Positions 26,638 to 35,703 of a stretch of DNA of 64,000 bases are shown one piece after another; within the stretch, counting starts at the first letter, position 1; every line of letters starts with the position of its first letter. The stretch covers positions 27,154-91,153 of the forward strand of contig JAWVYS010000007.1 of the NCBI GenBank assembly GCA_033722555.1, written 5' to 3'. The stretch comes from Brumimicrobium sp033722555. Lineage in GTDB: Bacteria > Bacteroidota > Bacteroidia > Flavobacteriales_D > Crocinitomicaceae. A program made the position numbers and the translations under genes. Under the pieces are notes generated by a model. That model had not been told where the DNA came from. It saw only the letters and a program-made list of their open reading frames with translations, and did no database searches.

Positions 26638-26686
26638 AAGGGGGGTATGTTGAAAAAAAGTTATAATTTTTCAGTAATCCCCCCTT
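26638..26686. promoter_or_regulatory. 49-nt inverted repeat upstream of glnN
   Basis: AAGGGGGG (26638-26645) and CCCCCCTT (26679-26686) form perfect outer arms. Inside them TGAAAAA and TTTTTCA (26651-26657 and 26666-26672) are also complementary. The element lies directly upstream of a -7 box TACATTTG (26697-26704) that lacks a good -33 TTTG, as expected for an activator- or repressor-controlled promoter. It could be an operator or a cruciform; a nitrogen regulator is a guess. The rest of 26403-26637 shows nothing I can identify. Confidence 0.5.
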
Positions 26687-26696
26687 CATTATTGTA

Positions 26697-26704
26697 TACA
26701 TTTG
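26697..26704 (+). promoter_or_regulatory. -7 promoter box of glnN
   Basis: TACATTTG fits TAnnTTTG and lies 20 nt before the ATG, so transcription would start about 12 nt upstream of the start codon. No TTTG occurs at the usual -33 distance. Confidence 0.6.
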
Positions 26705-26723
26705 CCAAAAAAAATATTTTATC

Positions 26724-28907
26724 ATGTCAACAGTTCGAAAGCAAGCGTATCAGGATGTACTCCATCGCCTACCTAAACCCGTAGAAAATGTCACGAAAAT
26801 CTCTCAAATTTATGGTGAAAAGGTTTTTCATCTGGAGGTTATGCGGGAATACCTTCCGGATGAAGCTTATTCTTCGATCAAGGAAGCTATTGCAAAAGGT
26901 ACACGTATTGAAAGACGTATTGCTGATCAGGTCGCTTCTGCGATGAAGGAATGGGCACTCACTAAAGGTGCTACGCACTATACACATTGGTTTCAGCCAT
27001 TGACAGGCTCTACGGCTGAAAAGCACGATGCATTTTTTAAACCGGTAGGTCCGGGGAACGCAATCGAACAGTTCAGCGGAGATTTGTTGGTTCAGCAGGA
27101 ACCAGATGCTTCCTCTTTTCCGCACGGAGGAATCAGAAATACCTTCGAAGCACGCGGTTATACGGCTTGGGATCCTTCTTCTCCTGCTTTTGTTATTGCC
27201 AATACGCTTTGTATTCCTACAATTTTCATTGCATATACGGGCGAAGCTCTCGATTATAAAATGCCGCTCCTAAAAGCCCTTGCTGCCGTTGATGAGGCAG
27301 CAGTTGAGGTCTGTAAATACTTTGATAAAAACGTAACGAAGGTCGTGGCTACTCTAGGATGGGAACAGGAGTATTTCCTTATTGATAAGGCTTTCTACAA
27401 TGCGCGCCCTGACCTTATGATGACAGGCCGTGTGTTATTCGGCCACCCTCCGGCCAAAGGTCAGCAGCTGGATGATCATTATTTCGGATCCATTCCGGAG
27501 CGGGTTACCTCTTTCATGCGTGAATTTGAAAAGGAGGCCATTCGTTTAGGTATACCCGTCACAACCAGACACAACGAGGTAGCGCCCAACCAGTTTGAGT
27601 GTGCACCCATATTTGAGGAGTGTAACCTGGCCAATGATCACAACCTGCTACTGATGGATCTTTTGGAGAAGATTGCACGCAAGCATGATTTCCGAATCGT
27701 TTTGCACGAAAAGCCTTTCCCGGGGCTTAACGGATCCGGAAAGCATAACAACTGGTCGTTAGCGACAGATACAGGAGTGAATTTACTTTCTCCGGGTAAA
27801 AATCCAAAAAGTAACCTTCAGTTCCTTACTTTCTTTATAAACACCATCAAGGCGATTTATGACCATGCAGACCTTTTGAGGGCTTCGATTGCAAGTGCCT
27901 CCAACGATCATCGTTTGGGTGGGCATGAGGCACCACCGGCCATTATTTCGGCTTTCATCGGTTCTCAGCTTACCAAAGTACTCAATGATCTGGAAGAGAA
28001 TATCAAGGCCGGTAAAATGACACCGAAGGATAAAACCGAGCTTAAACTCAACATCGGAAAAATCCCGCATATCCTTATGGATAATACGGACAGAAACCGT
28101 ACATCTCCTTTTGCCTTTACCGGGAACAAGTTTGAATTCCGTGCCGTGGGATCTTCTGCAAACTGTGGACAAGCGATGATCGTTCTGAATACTATCATGG
28201 CCAATCAGTTGAAGCAGTTCAAGAAGAACGTTGATGCACGCATTAAAAAGGGGGATGGAAAAGATGAGGCCATCCTGAAAGAGTTGCAAAAACTGATCAA
28301 AGAATCCAAGGATATTCGCTTTGAAGGGAACGGATACAGCGAAGAATGGAGAAAGGAGGCCGAAAAAAGAGGTTTGAAGAATTTCCGCGATACGCCGAGT
28401 GCTCTGAAGGTATGGGAGGAAAAGAAATCCATCGATCTTTTTGAAAAACTAAATGTGTTTACGAAGCGTGAACTCGTTGCTCGTCAGGAAATTGAATACG
28501 AAAAATATGTCATGCGCGTACAAATTGAGGCTCGACTCATTGGTGATTTAACGCAGAATCATGTCGTACCTGCAGTGGTTGAATATCAGAACAGATTGAT
28601 TAAGAACGTTGAGGGACTAAAAGCTATCCTTGGCAAAGACGCTGATAAACACTCCGTGGAACAGCGCAGACTGTTGGAGGATTTATCCATGCATATGAAT
28701 AAAATGCAAGCGATTTCCAGAGAGATGCTTGAAAACAGAAAGAAAGCCAATAAAATCGAAGATAACTGCAAGAAGGCAGAGGCTTATCGCGACACCGTAA
28801 AGGTACATTTCGCCGATATCGCTTACCACTGCGACAAACTGGAAATCTTAGTAGACGACGAATTGTGGCCTTTCCCGAAATTAAGGGAGATGTTGTTTAC
28901 CAGCTAA
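26724..28907 (+). CDS. glnN: Type III glutamine synthetase
   Basis: The 727-aa length and motifs identify GSIII: PHGGIRNTFEARGYTAWDPSSPAF near 134-157, ATLGWEQEYFLID, RHNEVAPNQFECAPIFEECNLANDHN, HEKPFPGLNGSGKHNNWSL, and DRNRTSPFAFTGNKFEFRAVGSS near 453-475. The C-terminal helical extension (about 560-727) is typical of this large form. The enzyme assimilates ammonium into glutamine using ATP. An unusual inverted repeat precedes the promoter, and a terminator follows. Confidence 0.96.
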   Translation: MSTVRKQAYQDVLHRLPKPVENVTKISQIYGEKVFHLEVMREYLPDEAYSSIKEAIAKGTRIERRIADQVASAMKEWALTKGATHYTHWFQPLTGSTAEKHDAFFKPVGPGNAIEQFSGDLLVQQEPDASSFPHGGIRNTFEARGYTAWDPSSPAFVIANTLCIPTIFIAYTGEALDYKMPLLKALAAVDEAAVEVCKYFDKNVTKVVATLGWEQEYFLIDKAFYNARPDLMMTGRVLFGHPPAKGQQLDDHYFGSIPERVTSFMREFEKEAIRLGIPVTTRHNEVAPNQFECAPIFEECNLANDHNLLLMDLLEKIARKHDFRIVLHEKPFPGLNGSGKHNNWSLATDTGVNLLSPGKNPKSNLQFLTFFINTIKAIYDHADLLRASIASASNDHRLGGHEAPPAIISAFIGSQLTKVLNDLEENIKAGKMTPKDKTELKLNIGKIPHILMDNTDRNRTSPFAFTGNKFEFRAVGSSANCGQAMIVLNTIMANQLKQFKKNVDARIKKGDGKDEAILKELQKLIKESKDIRFEGNGYSEEWRKEAEKRGLKNFRDTPSALKVWEEKKSIDLFEKLNVFTKRELVARQEIEYEKYVMRVQIEARLIGDLTQNHVVPAVVEYQNRLIKNVEGLKAILGKDADKHSVEQRRLLEDLSMHMNKMQAISREMLENRKKANKIEDNCKKAEAYRDTVKVHFADIAYHCDKLEILVDDELWPFPKLREMLFTS

Positions 28908-28930
28908 ATAAAACCCAAACTCCTCTTTGG

Positions 28931-28963
28931 AGAGCCGCTTCCTGAGGGAGGCGGCTTTTTTTA
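28931..28963 (+). terminator. Intrinsic terminator of glnN
   Basis: The stem GAGCCGC / GCGGCTT with loop ttcctgagggag is followed by a T run (28956-28962), 24 nt after the glnN stop. Confidence 0.85.
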
Positions 28964-28980
28964 TTCAGAGTAAAAATATG

Positions 28981-30840
28981 TTATTCAACAACGGGTAAAA
29001 CGATTACGCTGCTTCCATACACTTTGTGTAAGGCTCTTTCAAAATCCTCCGTATCGGCTTCGTAAATGTTGTCCACCCATTGTTGGGGATTGATATCGAA
29101 GAGCGGGAACATGGAACTCTGAATCTGTATCATGATCCGGTGGCCGGGAAGAAAGGTGTGATGTACATCCAGCAGGGGGACGTTCACCGTCGTTTTTTCA
29201 TCTTTTGTAAAAGGTTTACCTTCTTCAAAAGTTTCACGGTAACGTCCACGGATATAGCCCACACGAACCAGTTTCTGGTATCCGCTCATTTTCACACCTT
29301 CAGGATCGGTGCTCTGCGGAATTCTATCCATGGGTAAAACATCAATTATTTTCACGTAAAGATCAGCATCCTCGTGATCGGTGGAAAAATCAATCAACGC
29401 ACTGATCAGTCCTGAAACCTTTACAGAGTCTGTTAAAATATCTGAGGAAAAGCTTAGAACATCCGGTCTTTTGAAAGTAAAACGCTGATCATCGTTCATG
29501 TAATGTTTTGGTGCCATGTTGTGAAAATGGTCATCTTCTATAAATGGAACAGGTCGATCAGGGTCTGAGATGAACGAAGAAAATCCTTCCGGTTGTTCGT
29601 TATTCAGGCTTCCATTCGGATTCAAATAATAGGTGAGGGTATCCGTGGCTTTGACAAAAGGATTGGAAGTGAAGTTTTCCCATTGGTGTGTACCCATGTC
29701 AAATACGCGCGCAGCGAATTCAGGGGCTTTTCCTCTGTTTTTCAGGTAGTATTCGAAATACGGGAATTCTATCTCCCGCTGAAATCTTTCCGAAATACTG
29801 TCCCCGTAATAGATGTTCCCTAAGCGATAACTTCCCTCGCGTCTTTTATTGTGGCCGTGCGACCAGGGTCCGAGTACAAGCTGAGGATTTAAATGAGGAA
29901 CGGCCTTATCCAGTTTCTGATAAGACTGCAGGATGCCATACAGGTTCTGCTCATCGTTCCAGCCTCCCACGACCATAACTTTACACTTGGCACTGTCCAG
30001 GTAACGGATCCAGTCTCTTTTTTGACGGTATTCGTCATAATCGGGGTGTGCTTTGATGTTTTTCCAGAAAAAATTGTCCGGATGGAGCATTTCTTCCATG
30101 TTTTTCAGTGACTGTAAACGGATGAAATAACCGTAATAATCCTCAGTCAGCTTGTGTTCTGCATCGGTCACATAGGGTTTCGGAAAATCATAGGCTGACC
30201 AGTCTTTCACCGGGTTCTTCATATCCACTCCAAAATAATTAAGAATGGGAAGGTAATTCGCTGCAAAGAGTCCGTACCTGTTGAAATCTTCAAAATAAAA
30301 ATTGGTAACCGGAGCCATGGGCATCACCGCTTTTAAAGCAGGATGACCGGTCAAAGCAGCAAGAAGTGCTGTGTGCCCGAGATAGGAATTCCCGTATTGC
30401 CCGATGTTTCCGTTAAAATTTTTCAGGTTTTCGGTGAGCCAGGTATACGTATCGTAGGTATCGGTTATTTCATCGGTTTTATTCTTGTCGAAAAAGGAGT
30501 AGGGGGGGCGCGTATTTTCGAAGGTTCCTTCGCTCATGTAACGACCGCGCATGTCCTGAAAAACAAAAATATATCCCGACGCGATTAAATGGGGATTGTG
30601 TGTAATGTTTTCCATCAGTTCCTTTCCGTAAGGAGCACAACTGTATGGGGTTCGTTTAATCAGAACAGGAAGGTCTTCCTTGGCTTTTTTCGGACGATAA
30701 ATGGACGTGAACAATTTCACACCGTCGCGCATGGTAATGTAAACCTCCTCTTTTACATAATCCTTTTCGGCATACTGACCAAAAACCGGGCATGTGAATA
30801 GGACAGCAATCAGAAGGACTGAAAATCTGGATAATAACAT
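28981..30840 (-). CDS. CocE/NonD-family serine hydrolase, secreted
   Basis: The 619-aa protein has a signal peptide (about 1-21), then an alpha/beta-hydrolase domain of the X-Pro dipeptidyl-peptidase S15/CocE family: EVYITMRDGVKLFTSIYRPK, FQDMRGRYMSEG, and the nucleophile GQYGNSYLGHTA (Ser152). LGPWSHGHNKR near 325 gives the catalytic His, and the C-terminal jellyroll domain contains LPGHRIMIQIQSSMFPLFDINPQ. It is likely an esterase or dipeptidyl peptidase outside the inner membrane. Substrate unknown. Confidence 0.9.
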   Translation of the reverse strand: MLLSRFSVLLIAVLFTCPVFGQYAEKDYVKEEVYITMRDGVKLFTSIYRPKKAKEDLPVLIKRTPYSCAPYGKELMENITHNPHLIASGYIFVFQDMRGRYMSEGTFENTRPPYSFFDKNKTDEITDTYDTYTWLTENLKNFNGNIGQYGNSYLGHTALLAALTGHPALKAVMPMAPVTNFYFEDFNRYGLFAANYLPILNYFGVDMKNPVKDWSAYDFPKPYVTDAEHKLTEDYYGYFIRLQSLKNMEEMLHPDNFFWKNIKAHPDYDEYRQKRDWIRYLDSAKCKVMVVGGWNDEQNLYGILQSYQKLDKAVPHLNPQLVLGPWSHGHNKRREGSYRLGNIYYGDSISERFQREIEFPYFEYYLKNRGKAPEFAARVFDMGTHQWENFTSNPFVKATDTLTYYLNPNGSLNNEQPEGFSSFISDPDRPVPFIEDDHFHNMAPKHYMNDDQRFTFKRPDVLSFSSDILTDSVKVSGLISALIDFSTDHEDADLYVKIIDVLPMDRIPQSTDPEGVKMSGYQKLVRVGYIRGRYRETFEEGKPFTKDEKTTVNVPLLDVHHTFLPGHRIMIQIQSSMFPLFDINPQQWVDNIYEADTEDFERALHKVYGSSVIVLPVVE

Positions 30841-30908
30841 AGTTCTATTATTGTGTAAATTTCACCGTGAGTTCAAACGCATTGTATCATTTGACTACCG
30901 GTAACAAA

Positions 30909-33224
30909 TCATTCCGTTGTCTCCTGCAATCGTTTTTCGCGCTGCATCGGGTTTTCGTCGGTTCTTTTTTCTCTGAACAAGCTAAACCTTGTGGGTTCCA
31001 CTCTTTTTGGCCAGCTGTTGTTACTCAGGTCTGTATCCGCCGTTTCGAGGAAGGGATCAAGGACGAACGATTTCACCTCCTTGTCGAAAATAAATACCTT
31101 CGACACGTGGTAATTGTCCATTTTCCAGATTTCTGCAGGAATTCGAATCACCTCTGTAGATCCATCCACAAAAGTTACCTTGATAATCAACGGCATAACG
31201 AGTCCGCCCAGATTATCGAACTGCAACTCGTAAAAATGTTTGCCACTGCTTAGCAGTTCAAGATCTTCCTTGCTTAAACGTGCTTTAAGTTCTTCGTATT
31301 CCTGATAATCGAGGTTGTCTACCTTGTAAATATCTCGTTTGTTATAAAAATCATTGAGCTCCGGTTTTTCTTCGGTCATTGTTCTTTTAACGTCCGATGC
31401 ATTTCTCGTAACGCCAATATGGACATCTGCATTTTCATCCTGTTCTTTTTGAAAACTTTTCTCTACTTCTGGATCACCGGTATTTAACTGAAACCAGCGA
31501 ACACTTTCCAGAGAGATATCCACGTGATCGGTGGTATAAAACCAGCCCCTCCAAAACCAGTCGAGGTCCACTGCAGAGGCGTCTTCCATGGTGCGGAAGA
31601 AATCAGCCGGAGTAGGGTGTTTGAAAGCCCAGCGTTCACAATATATCTTGAAGGCATAGTCGAATAACTCCCGACCCATAACGGTTTCTCTTAAAATATT
31701 GAGCGCAGTAGCCGGCTTTCCGTAAGCATTGTTGCCGAATTGCCAGATAGACTCTGAATTGGTCATGATCGGAGAGATATATCTTTTATCTCCGCCCATG
31801 TAATCGGCGATCATGTGTGCAGGTCCTCGTCTGGAAGGATAGCCTCTTTCCCATTCCTGTTCGGTAAGGTATTGAACGAAGGTATTCAGTCCCTCATCCA
31901 TCCAGGTCCATTGTCTTTCGTCTGAATTGATGATCATCGGGAAGAAATTATGACCCACTTCGTGAATGATCACTCCGAGCATACCGTATTTTGTTCTTTC
32001 ACTATAGGTGCCGTCCGGTTCAGGTCGCCCGCCGTTAAAGCAGATCATTGGATATTCCATCCCTATCGCCTTTGAGTGTACCGAAATGGCAACCGGATAC
32101 GGATAATCAATGGTGAATTTCGAATAGACCCGAAGCGTATGAGCGACTACCTCCGTAGAATATTTCTCCCACAGCGGATTACCTTCTTTGGGGTAATAGG
32201 ACATCGCCCAGGTGGTTTTATTTCCGATTTTAACAGGCATTACATCCCAAATGAACTTTCGGGAAGAAGCAAAAGCAAAATCACGCACGTTATCTGCTTT
32301 AAAAACCCACGTTTTCTTTTTTGTTGCTTTGTTCTTCTCTGCTTTCCGGGCTTCCTCTTCCGTTACGATCATGGTAGGCTTATCGAACTGATTTGCCGCT
32401 GCTTTGAGACGGTTTCTTTGTTCAGTACTTAATACCTTGCTTTCGTTTTGAAGTACGCCGGTTGCAGCAACAACATGATCTTCCGGTACGGTAATGGAAA
32501 CATTGTAATCCCCGAATGGTAATGTGAATTCACCTCTGCCGAGGAACTGCTTGTTTTGCCAACCTTCCACGTCATTATAAACACACATTCTCGGAAACCA
32601 CTGCGCGATGGTGTACAGGTAATTATCTTCTTCTTCAAAATACTCGTATCCTGATCGTCCGCCAATCTTCATTCGGTCATTGATGTTGTACCACCATTTA
32701 AGATCGAAGCTGATCGAAGCTCCAGGTTTTAGCGGCGTTTTCAAATCAATTCTCAGCATGGTTTTATTGATAGCGAATTTCATGGCTTCGCCGTTTGTGG
32801 ATTTTACATATTCGATTTTGAATCCACCGTCGAAATCGTAAAGTTTGCGGTGCACACTTTTGAGGTTGCGGAAGTCTTCCATTCTTTCCACCTCAATGAG
32901 TTTACTGTCCGAATCGCGCGCTCGTACGTTTTGATCCAGTTGCAGCCAGAGGTATTCCAGTTGATCCGGAGAATTATTGATGTAGGTAACACGTTCTGTT
33001 CCCCGTATAATCTGCTTTTCATCATCCAGTTCTACCTGTATGTCGTAATTCGCTTTTTGCTGATAGTACTCATGTCCGGGAGCACCTGCAGCAGTGCGGT
33101 AGCTGTTGGGAGTCGGGAGCTCCTGATAGAGCTGTCTGAACTTATTGGTATTTACATTTTCATTGATCTGTGCAGAAGCCGCAGAAACACATACAATGGA
33201 TAAGAGGGCAATTATTCTTTTCAT
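30909..33224 (-). CDS. M1-family zinc metallopeptidase, secreted
   Basis: The 771-aa protein has a signal peptide (about 1-18) and the M1 core: GMEYPMICFNGGRP (a GAMEN-like motif), IIHEVGHNFFPMII (HExxH) and WMDEGLNTFVQYLTEQEWE (third zinc ligand Glu). The N-terminal beta domain starts at about 50. M1 enzymes remove N-terminal residues. The C-terminal end is rich in charged residues and shows no T9SS sorting domain. It overlaps nothing and is followed on the minus strand by the CocE-like gene 68 nt away. Confidence 0.92.
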   Translation of the reverse strand: MKRIIALLSIVCVSAASAQINENVNTNKFRQLYQELPTPNSYRTAAGAPGHEYYQQKANYDIQVELDDEKQIIRGTERVTYINNSPDQLEYLWLQLDQNVRARDSDSKLIEVERMEDFRNLKSVHRKLYDFDGGFKIEYVKSTNGEAMKFAINKTMLRIDLKTPLKPGASISFDLKWWYNINDRMKIGGRSGYEYFEEEDNYLYTIAQWFPRMCVYNDVEGWQNKQFLGRGEFTLPFGDYNVSITVPEDHVVAATGVLQNESKVLSTEQRNRLKAAANQFDKPTMIVTEEEARKAEKNKATKKKTWVFKADNVRDFAFASSRKFIWDVMPVKIGNKTTWAMSYYPKEGNPLWEKYSTEVVAHTLRVYSKFTIDYPYPVAISVHSKAIGMEYPMICFNGGRPEPDGTYSERTKYGMLGVIIHEVGHNFFPMIINSDERQWTWMDEGLNTFVQYLTEQEWERGYPSRRGPAHMIADYMGGDKRYISPIMTNSESIWQFGNNAYGKPATALNILRETVMGRELFDYAFKIYCERWAFKHPTPADFFRTMEDASAVDLDWFWRGWFYTTDHVDISLESVRWFQLNTGDPEVEKSFQKEQDENADVHIGVTRNASDVKRTMTEEKPELNDFYNKRDIYKVDNLDYQEYEELKARLSKEDLELLSSGKHFYELQFDNLGGLVMPLIIKVTFVDGSTEVIRIPAEIWKMDNYHVSKVFIFDKEVKSFVLDPFLETADTDLSNNSWPKRVEPTRFSLFREKRTDENPMQREKRLQETTE

Positions 33225-33227
33225 GGT

Positions 33228-33725
33228 TTATTTATATTCAAATGTCCTAACGGAACGATTTTTCAAAAAAGTCAGATACTCCTTTCCTTGAGAAGTATAT
33301 ATAGTCAGTTTGTTTTGCTGATTTGCGTAAAAGTCCATCAGAAGATCATATTTCACGGTGAACGAAGATGGTTTGGTAATCTTCCGTGACATCAGAAAAA
33401 ATACAGCTTCATCGCGTTCATTGATCTCCATACCTATGAGGTCGAGCATTAATTCTTTACCATCCGCGCTGATGCTGAAACCCTGTTGAAGCACGGGTTC
33501 TATTTTTTTCAGTTCAAGCGGAACACCCACGCATTCTTCAAAACTGGGTATCTCAATGCCTTTGGATGCCATGTATTCTTCCAGGTCGTGGCCGGTCACT
33601 TGTATGGAAACTTCGAATCTTTGTGTTTCCTTATTGTATTGCATTTCCCCAAAGGAAAAGAAATACTCATGAAAATTCATGAAAATAAAGGGGAGCAAAC
33701 AAATAAAGAGTAAGCGTTTCAACAT
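33228..33725 (-). CDS. DUF6702-like family protein
   Basis: The 165-aa protein starts with a hydrophobic signal-like segment (LKRLLFICLLPFIFMNFHEYF), then FSFGEMQYNKETQRFEVSIQVTGHDLEEYMASKGI, and ends in FTVKYDLLMDFYANQQNKLTIYTSQGKEYLTFLKN. This matches the small secreted DUF6702 family of Bacteroidota. It ends 3 nt before the M1 peptidase gene on the same strand, so the two form an operon. Its role is unknown, but the same gene pair is worth looking for in relatives. Confidence 0.7.
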   Translation of the reverse strand: MLKRLLFICLLPFIFMNFHEYFFSFGEMQYNKETQRFEVSIQVTGHDLEEYMASKGIEIPSFEECVGVPLELKKIEPVLQQGFSISADGKELMLDLIGMEINERDEAVFFLMSRKITKPSSFTVKYDLLMDFYANQQNKLTIYTSQGKEYLTFLKNRSVRTFEYK

Positions 33726-33846
33726 AGCGCCGTGAAATTAATCAGATTTTTGCAAATTTCTGTGAATATGAAGTGAATATTAGATGAATGTAAAGGAATT
33801 GTCTATAAATGATACAGATGCAACCTTTCGATGGGGGTGTAAAAAC

Positions 33847-33882
33847 ATAAGAGGGAATGAACGAGCGTTCGATTCCCTCTTA
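33847..33882. other. Strong hairpin in a 445-nt intergenic region
   Basis: TAAGAGGGAAT and ATTCCCTCTTA (33847-33857 and 33872-33882) form a perfect 11-bp stem, extended inward by GAACG/CGTTC with one bulge. A CCTAACC-rich stretch and ATGGCTAATG follow. It lies between two divergent genes (DUF6702 at 33725 and the GT2 at 34181). It could be a terminator of an unannotated small RNA or a regulatory element. In the rest of 33726-34180 I see no gene. A GCTGAGAG string at 34020 is not part of a TPP fold. Confidence 0.4.
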
Positions 33883-34180
33883 TTAATCAACCTAACCTAA
33901 CCACCTAAATCATGGCTAATGTACGGATCATTTTTTAACCGGCAATGGCTTTTTAACATTTTTTAATTATTGAACCAACTATTTAATCCTTAATTGATTA
34001 ACTGTTATTTTTCGGAAACCGCTGAGAGCGTTGGAAGGAGGTGTTATTGATGCTTCGTTGATCCGGGAAAAATTTTTTTTTATCACCCGGAGAAAAAATA
34101 TAGGGAGGGGTTATATTCCTCTGACAGATATGCATGTAATTTAAATCATTCGGCACCGTTTTTTTTTATATTTGTTGCCA

Positions 34181-35143
34181 ATGACAACAGACCTGGATAT
34201 ATCCGTCGTAATTCCTTTATACAATGAAGAGGAATCCCTGCCTGAGCTCCATGAATGGATCGTACGGGTAATGGTGGCAAATAATTTCAAGTATGAAATC
34301 ATTTTCATCGACGATGGGAGTAAGGATGCCTCCTGGAGAATCATAGAATCACTGAAGGAAAAAGACAACCAAGTGCGTGGGATTAAGTTTCAGCGCAATT
34401 ACGGGAAATCTGCTGCACTTCAGAAAGGTTTTGAAGCAGCAGTAGGGAAGTATGTTGTTACCATGGATGCTGATTTGCAGGATTCACCCGAAGAGATTCC
34501 ACCCATGATAGAAATGATCCGGAAGGAAGACCTCGATCTGGTTTCGGGCTGGAAGAAAAAAAGGTTTGATCCGCTGTCAAAAACGATCCCGACAAAGCTT
34601 TATAACTGGACCGCTCGTCAGCTTACGGGCATTTACCTGCACGATTTTAATTGTGGTCTCAAGGCCTATAAAAATGCCGTGGTAAAAAGTATTGAGATTT
34701 ACGGTGATATGCATCGTTATATTCCACCGCTGGCTAAATATGCCGGTTTTACACGCATCGGAGAAAAGGTTGTGCAACATCAGGCGCGGAAGTACGGAAG
34801 TTCAAAGTTTGGTCTGAATCGTTTTCTCAACGGTCCCTTGGACTTACTGTCTGTAGTATTTATGGGGAAGTTCGGTAAAAAGCCCATGCATTTCTTCGGA
34901 GCGATAGGTACCTTGCTTTTTATCATTGGCTTCGGATTGGCTCTTTATCTCGGCATCGACAAAATTGTGAGTCTGTTTTCAGGAGAGCCTGCCAGGTTGC
35001 TTGCCGATCGTGCGGAGTTTTTTATTGCTCTTACAGCGATGATCATCGGTGCTCAGTTTTTTCTTGCCGGGTTTGTGGCTGAATTGATCGGAAGAAATTC
35101 GTCTTCCAGAAATGTTTATTTAATCGAAAAAACGATCGATTAA
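34181..35143 (+). CDS. GT2 glycosyltransferase (GtrB/DPM1-like)
   Basis: I use the ATG at 34181 (MTTDLDISVVIPLYNEEESLPELHEWI); a TTG 9 nt upstream is less likely. The GT2 motifs are VVIPLYNEE, IIFIDDGSKDASW, TMDADLQDSPEEIP and FNCGLKAYKNAV. Two C-terminal transmembrane helices (about 237-260 and 280-305) follow, as in prenyl-phosphate glycosyltransferases. A TATATTTG -7 box at 34167-34174 is only 7 nt from the ATG, so a leaderless transcript is possible. It overlaps the HAD phosphatase gene by 1 nt. Confidence 0.88.
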   Translation: MTTDLDISVVIPLYNEEESLPELHEWIVRVMVANNFKYEIIFIDDGSKDASWRIIESLKEKDNQVRGIKFQRNYGKSAALQKGFEAAVGKYVVTMDADLQDSPEEIPPMIEMIRKEDLDLVSGWKKKRFDPLSKTIPTKLYNWTARQLTGIYLHDFNCGLKAYKNAVVKSIEIYGDMHRYIPPLAKYAGFTRIGEKVVQHQARKYGSSKFGLNRFLNGPLDLLSVVFMGKFGKKPMHFFGAIGTLLFIIGFGLALYLGIDKIVSLFSGEPARLLADRAEFFIALTAMIIGAQFFLAGFVAELIGRNSSSRNVYLIEKTID

Positions 35144-35703
35144 TGGATGTTTTCGATGCATGGAGAAAAAATAAGCCCACCACTTTATTCTTAGACAGGG
35201 ACGGAGTCATTAACCGACGCAAATTCGGGTCTTACGTTATGACGCCCGAAGAATTTATCTTTCTGGATGGCGTAAAACCCGCTCTGCAAATGCTAAGACC
35301 GCTTTTTGATCGCATCATTATAGTTACCAACCAACAAGGGATTGCTAAAGGCTTGATGACGAAAAGTAACCTCGAAGCTGTACATCGTTATATGCTCGAT
35401 GAATTGGAGAAGATCGGTGTAAAGATGGATGCTGTTTTGGCTGCTGAAAACCTAAAGGGTGAAAAACCCGACAGACGCAAACCCCAACCTGCGATGGCCC
35501 TGGAAGCAAAGGAAATGTATCCGGACATCGATTTGAGTCGTTCAATCATGGTGGGGGATACCGACAGTGATGTACAGTTTGGAATAAATGTTGGAATGAA
35601 GACCGTATTGATCAGGTCGGCAGAAGAAACGAAAGTCACTCCCGATCTGACCGAAGACAGTTTACTTGCGTTTGCGGAAAAATATCAAAAACTAGTGCGA
35701 TGA
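35143..35703 (+). CDS. HAD-IIIA phosphatase (GmhB-like)
   Basis: The 186-aa protein has the HAD motif I FLDRDGVINRRK (DxD), FDRIIIVTNQQGIAKGL, and MVGDTDSDVQFGINVGMKTVLI (motif IV). This is the layout of D-glycero-D-manno-heptose-1,7-bisphosphate 7-phosphatase and histidinol-phosphatase relatives. The CxH zinc loop typical of GmhB is not evident. The start overlaps the GT2 stop, and the stop overlaps the YwqK gene start by 4 nt, so the three genes are one operon. Confidence 0.8.
   Translation: MDVFDAWRKNKPTTLFLDRDGVINRRKFGSYVMTPEEFIFLDGVKPALQMLRPLFDRIIIVTNQQGIAKGLMTKSNLEAVHRYMLDELEKIGVKMDAVLAAENLKGEKPDRRKPQPAMALEAKEMYPDIDLSRSIMVGDTDSDVQFGINVGMKTVLIRSAEETKVTPDLTEDSLLAFAEKYQKLVR

Noticed and set aside
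34015..34045. TPP riboswitch (CTGAGAG string)
   Set aside because: The rest of the conserved TPP fold is missing and the nearby gene has no thiamine link.
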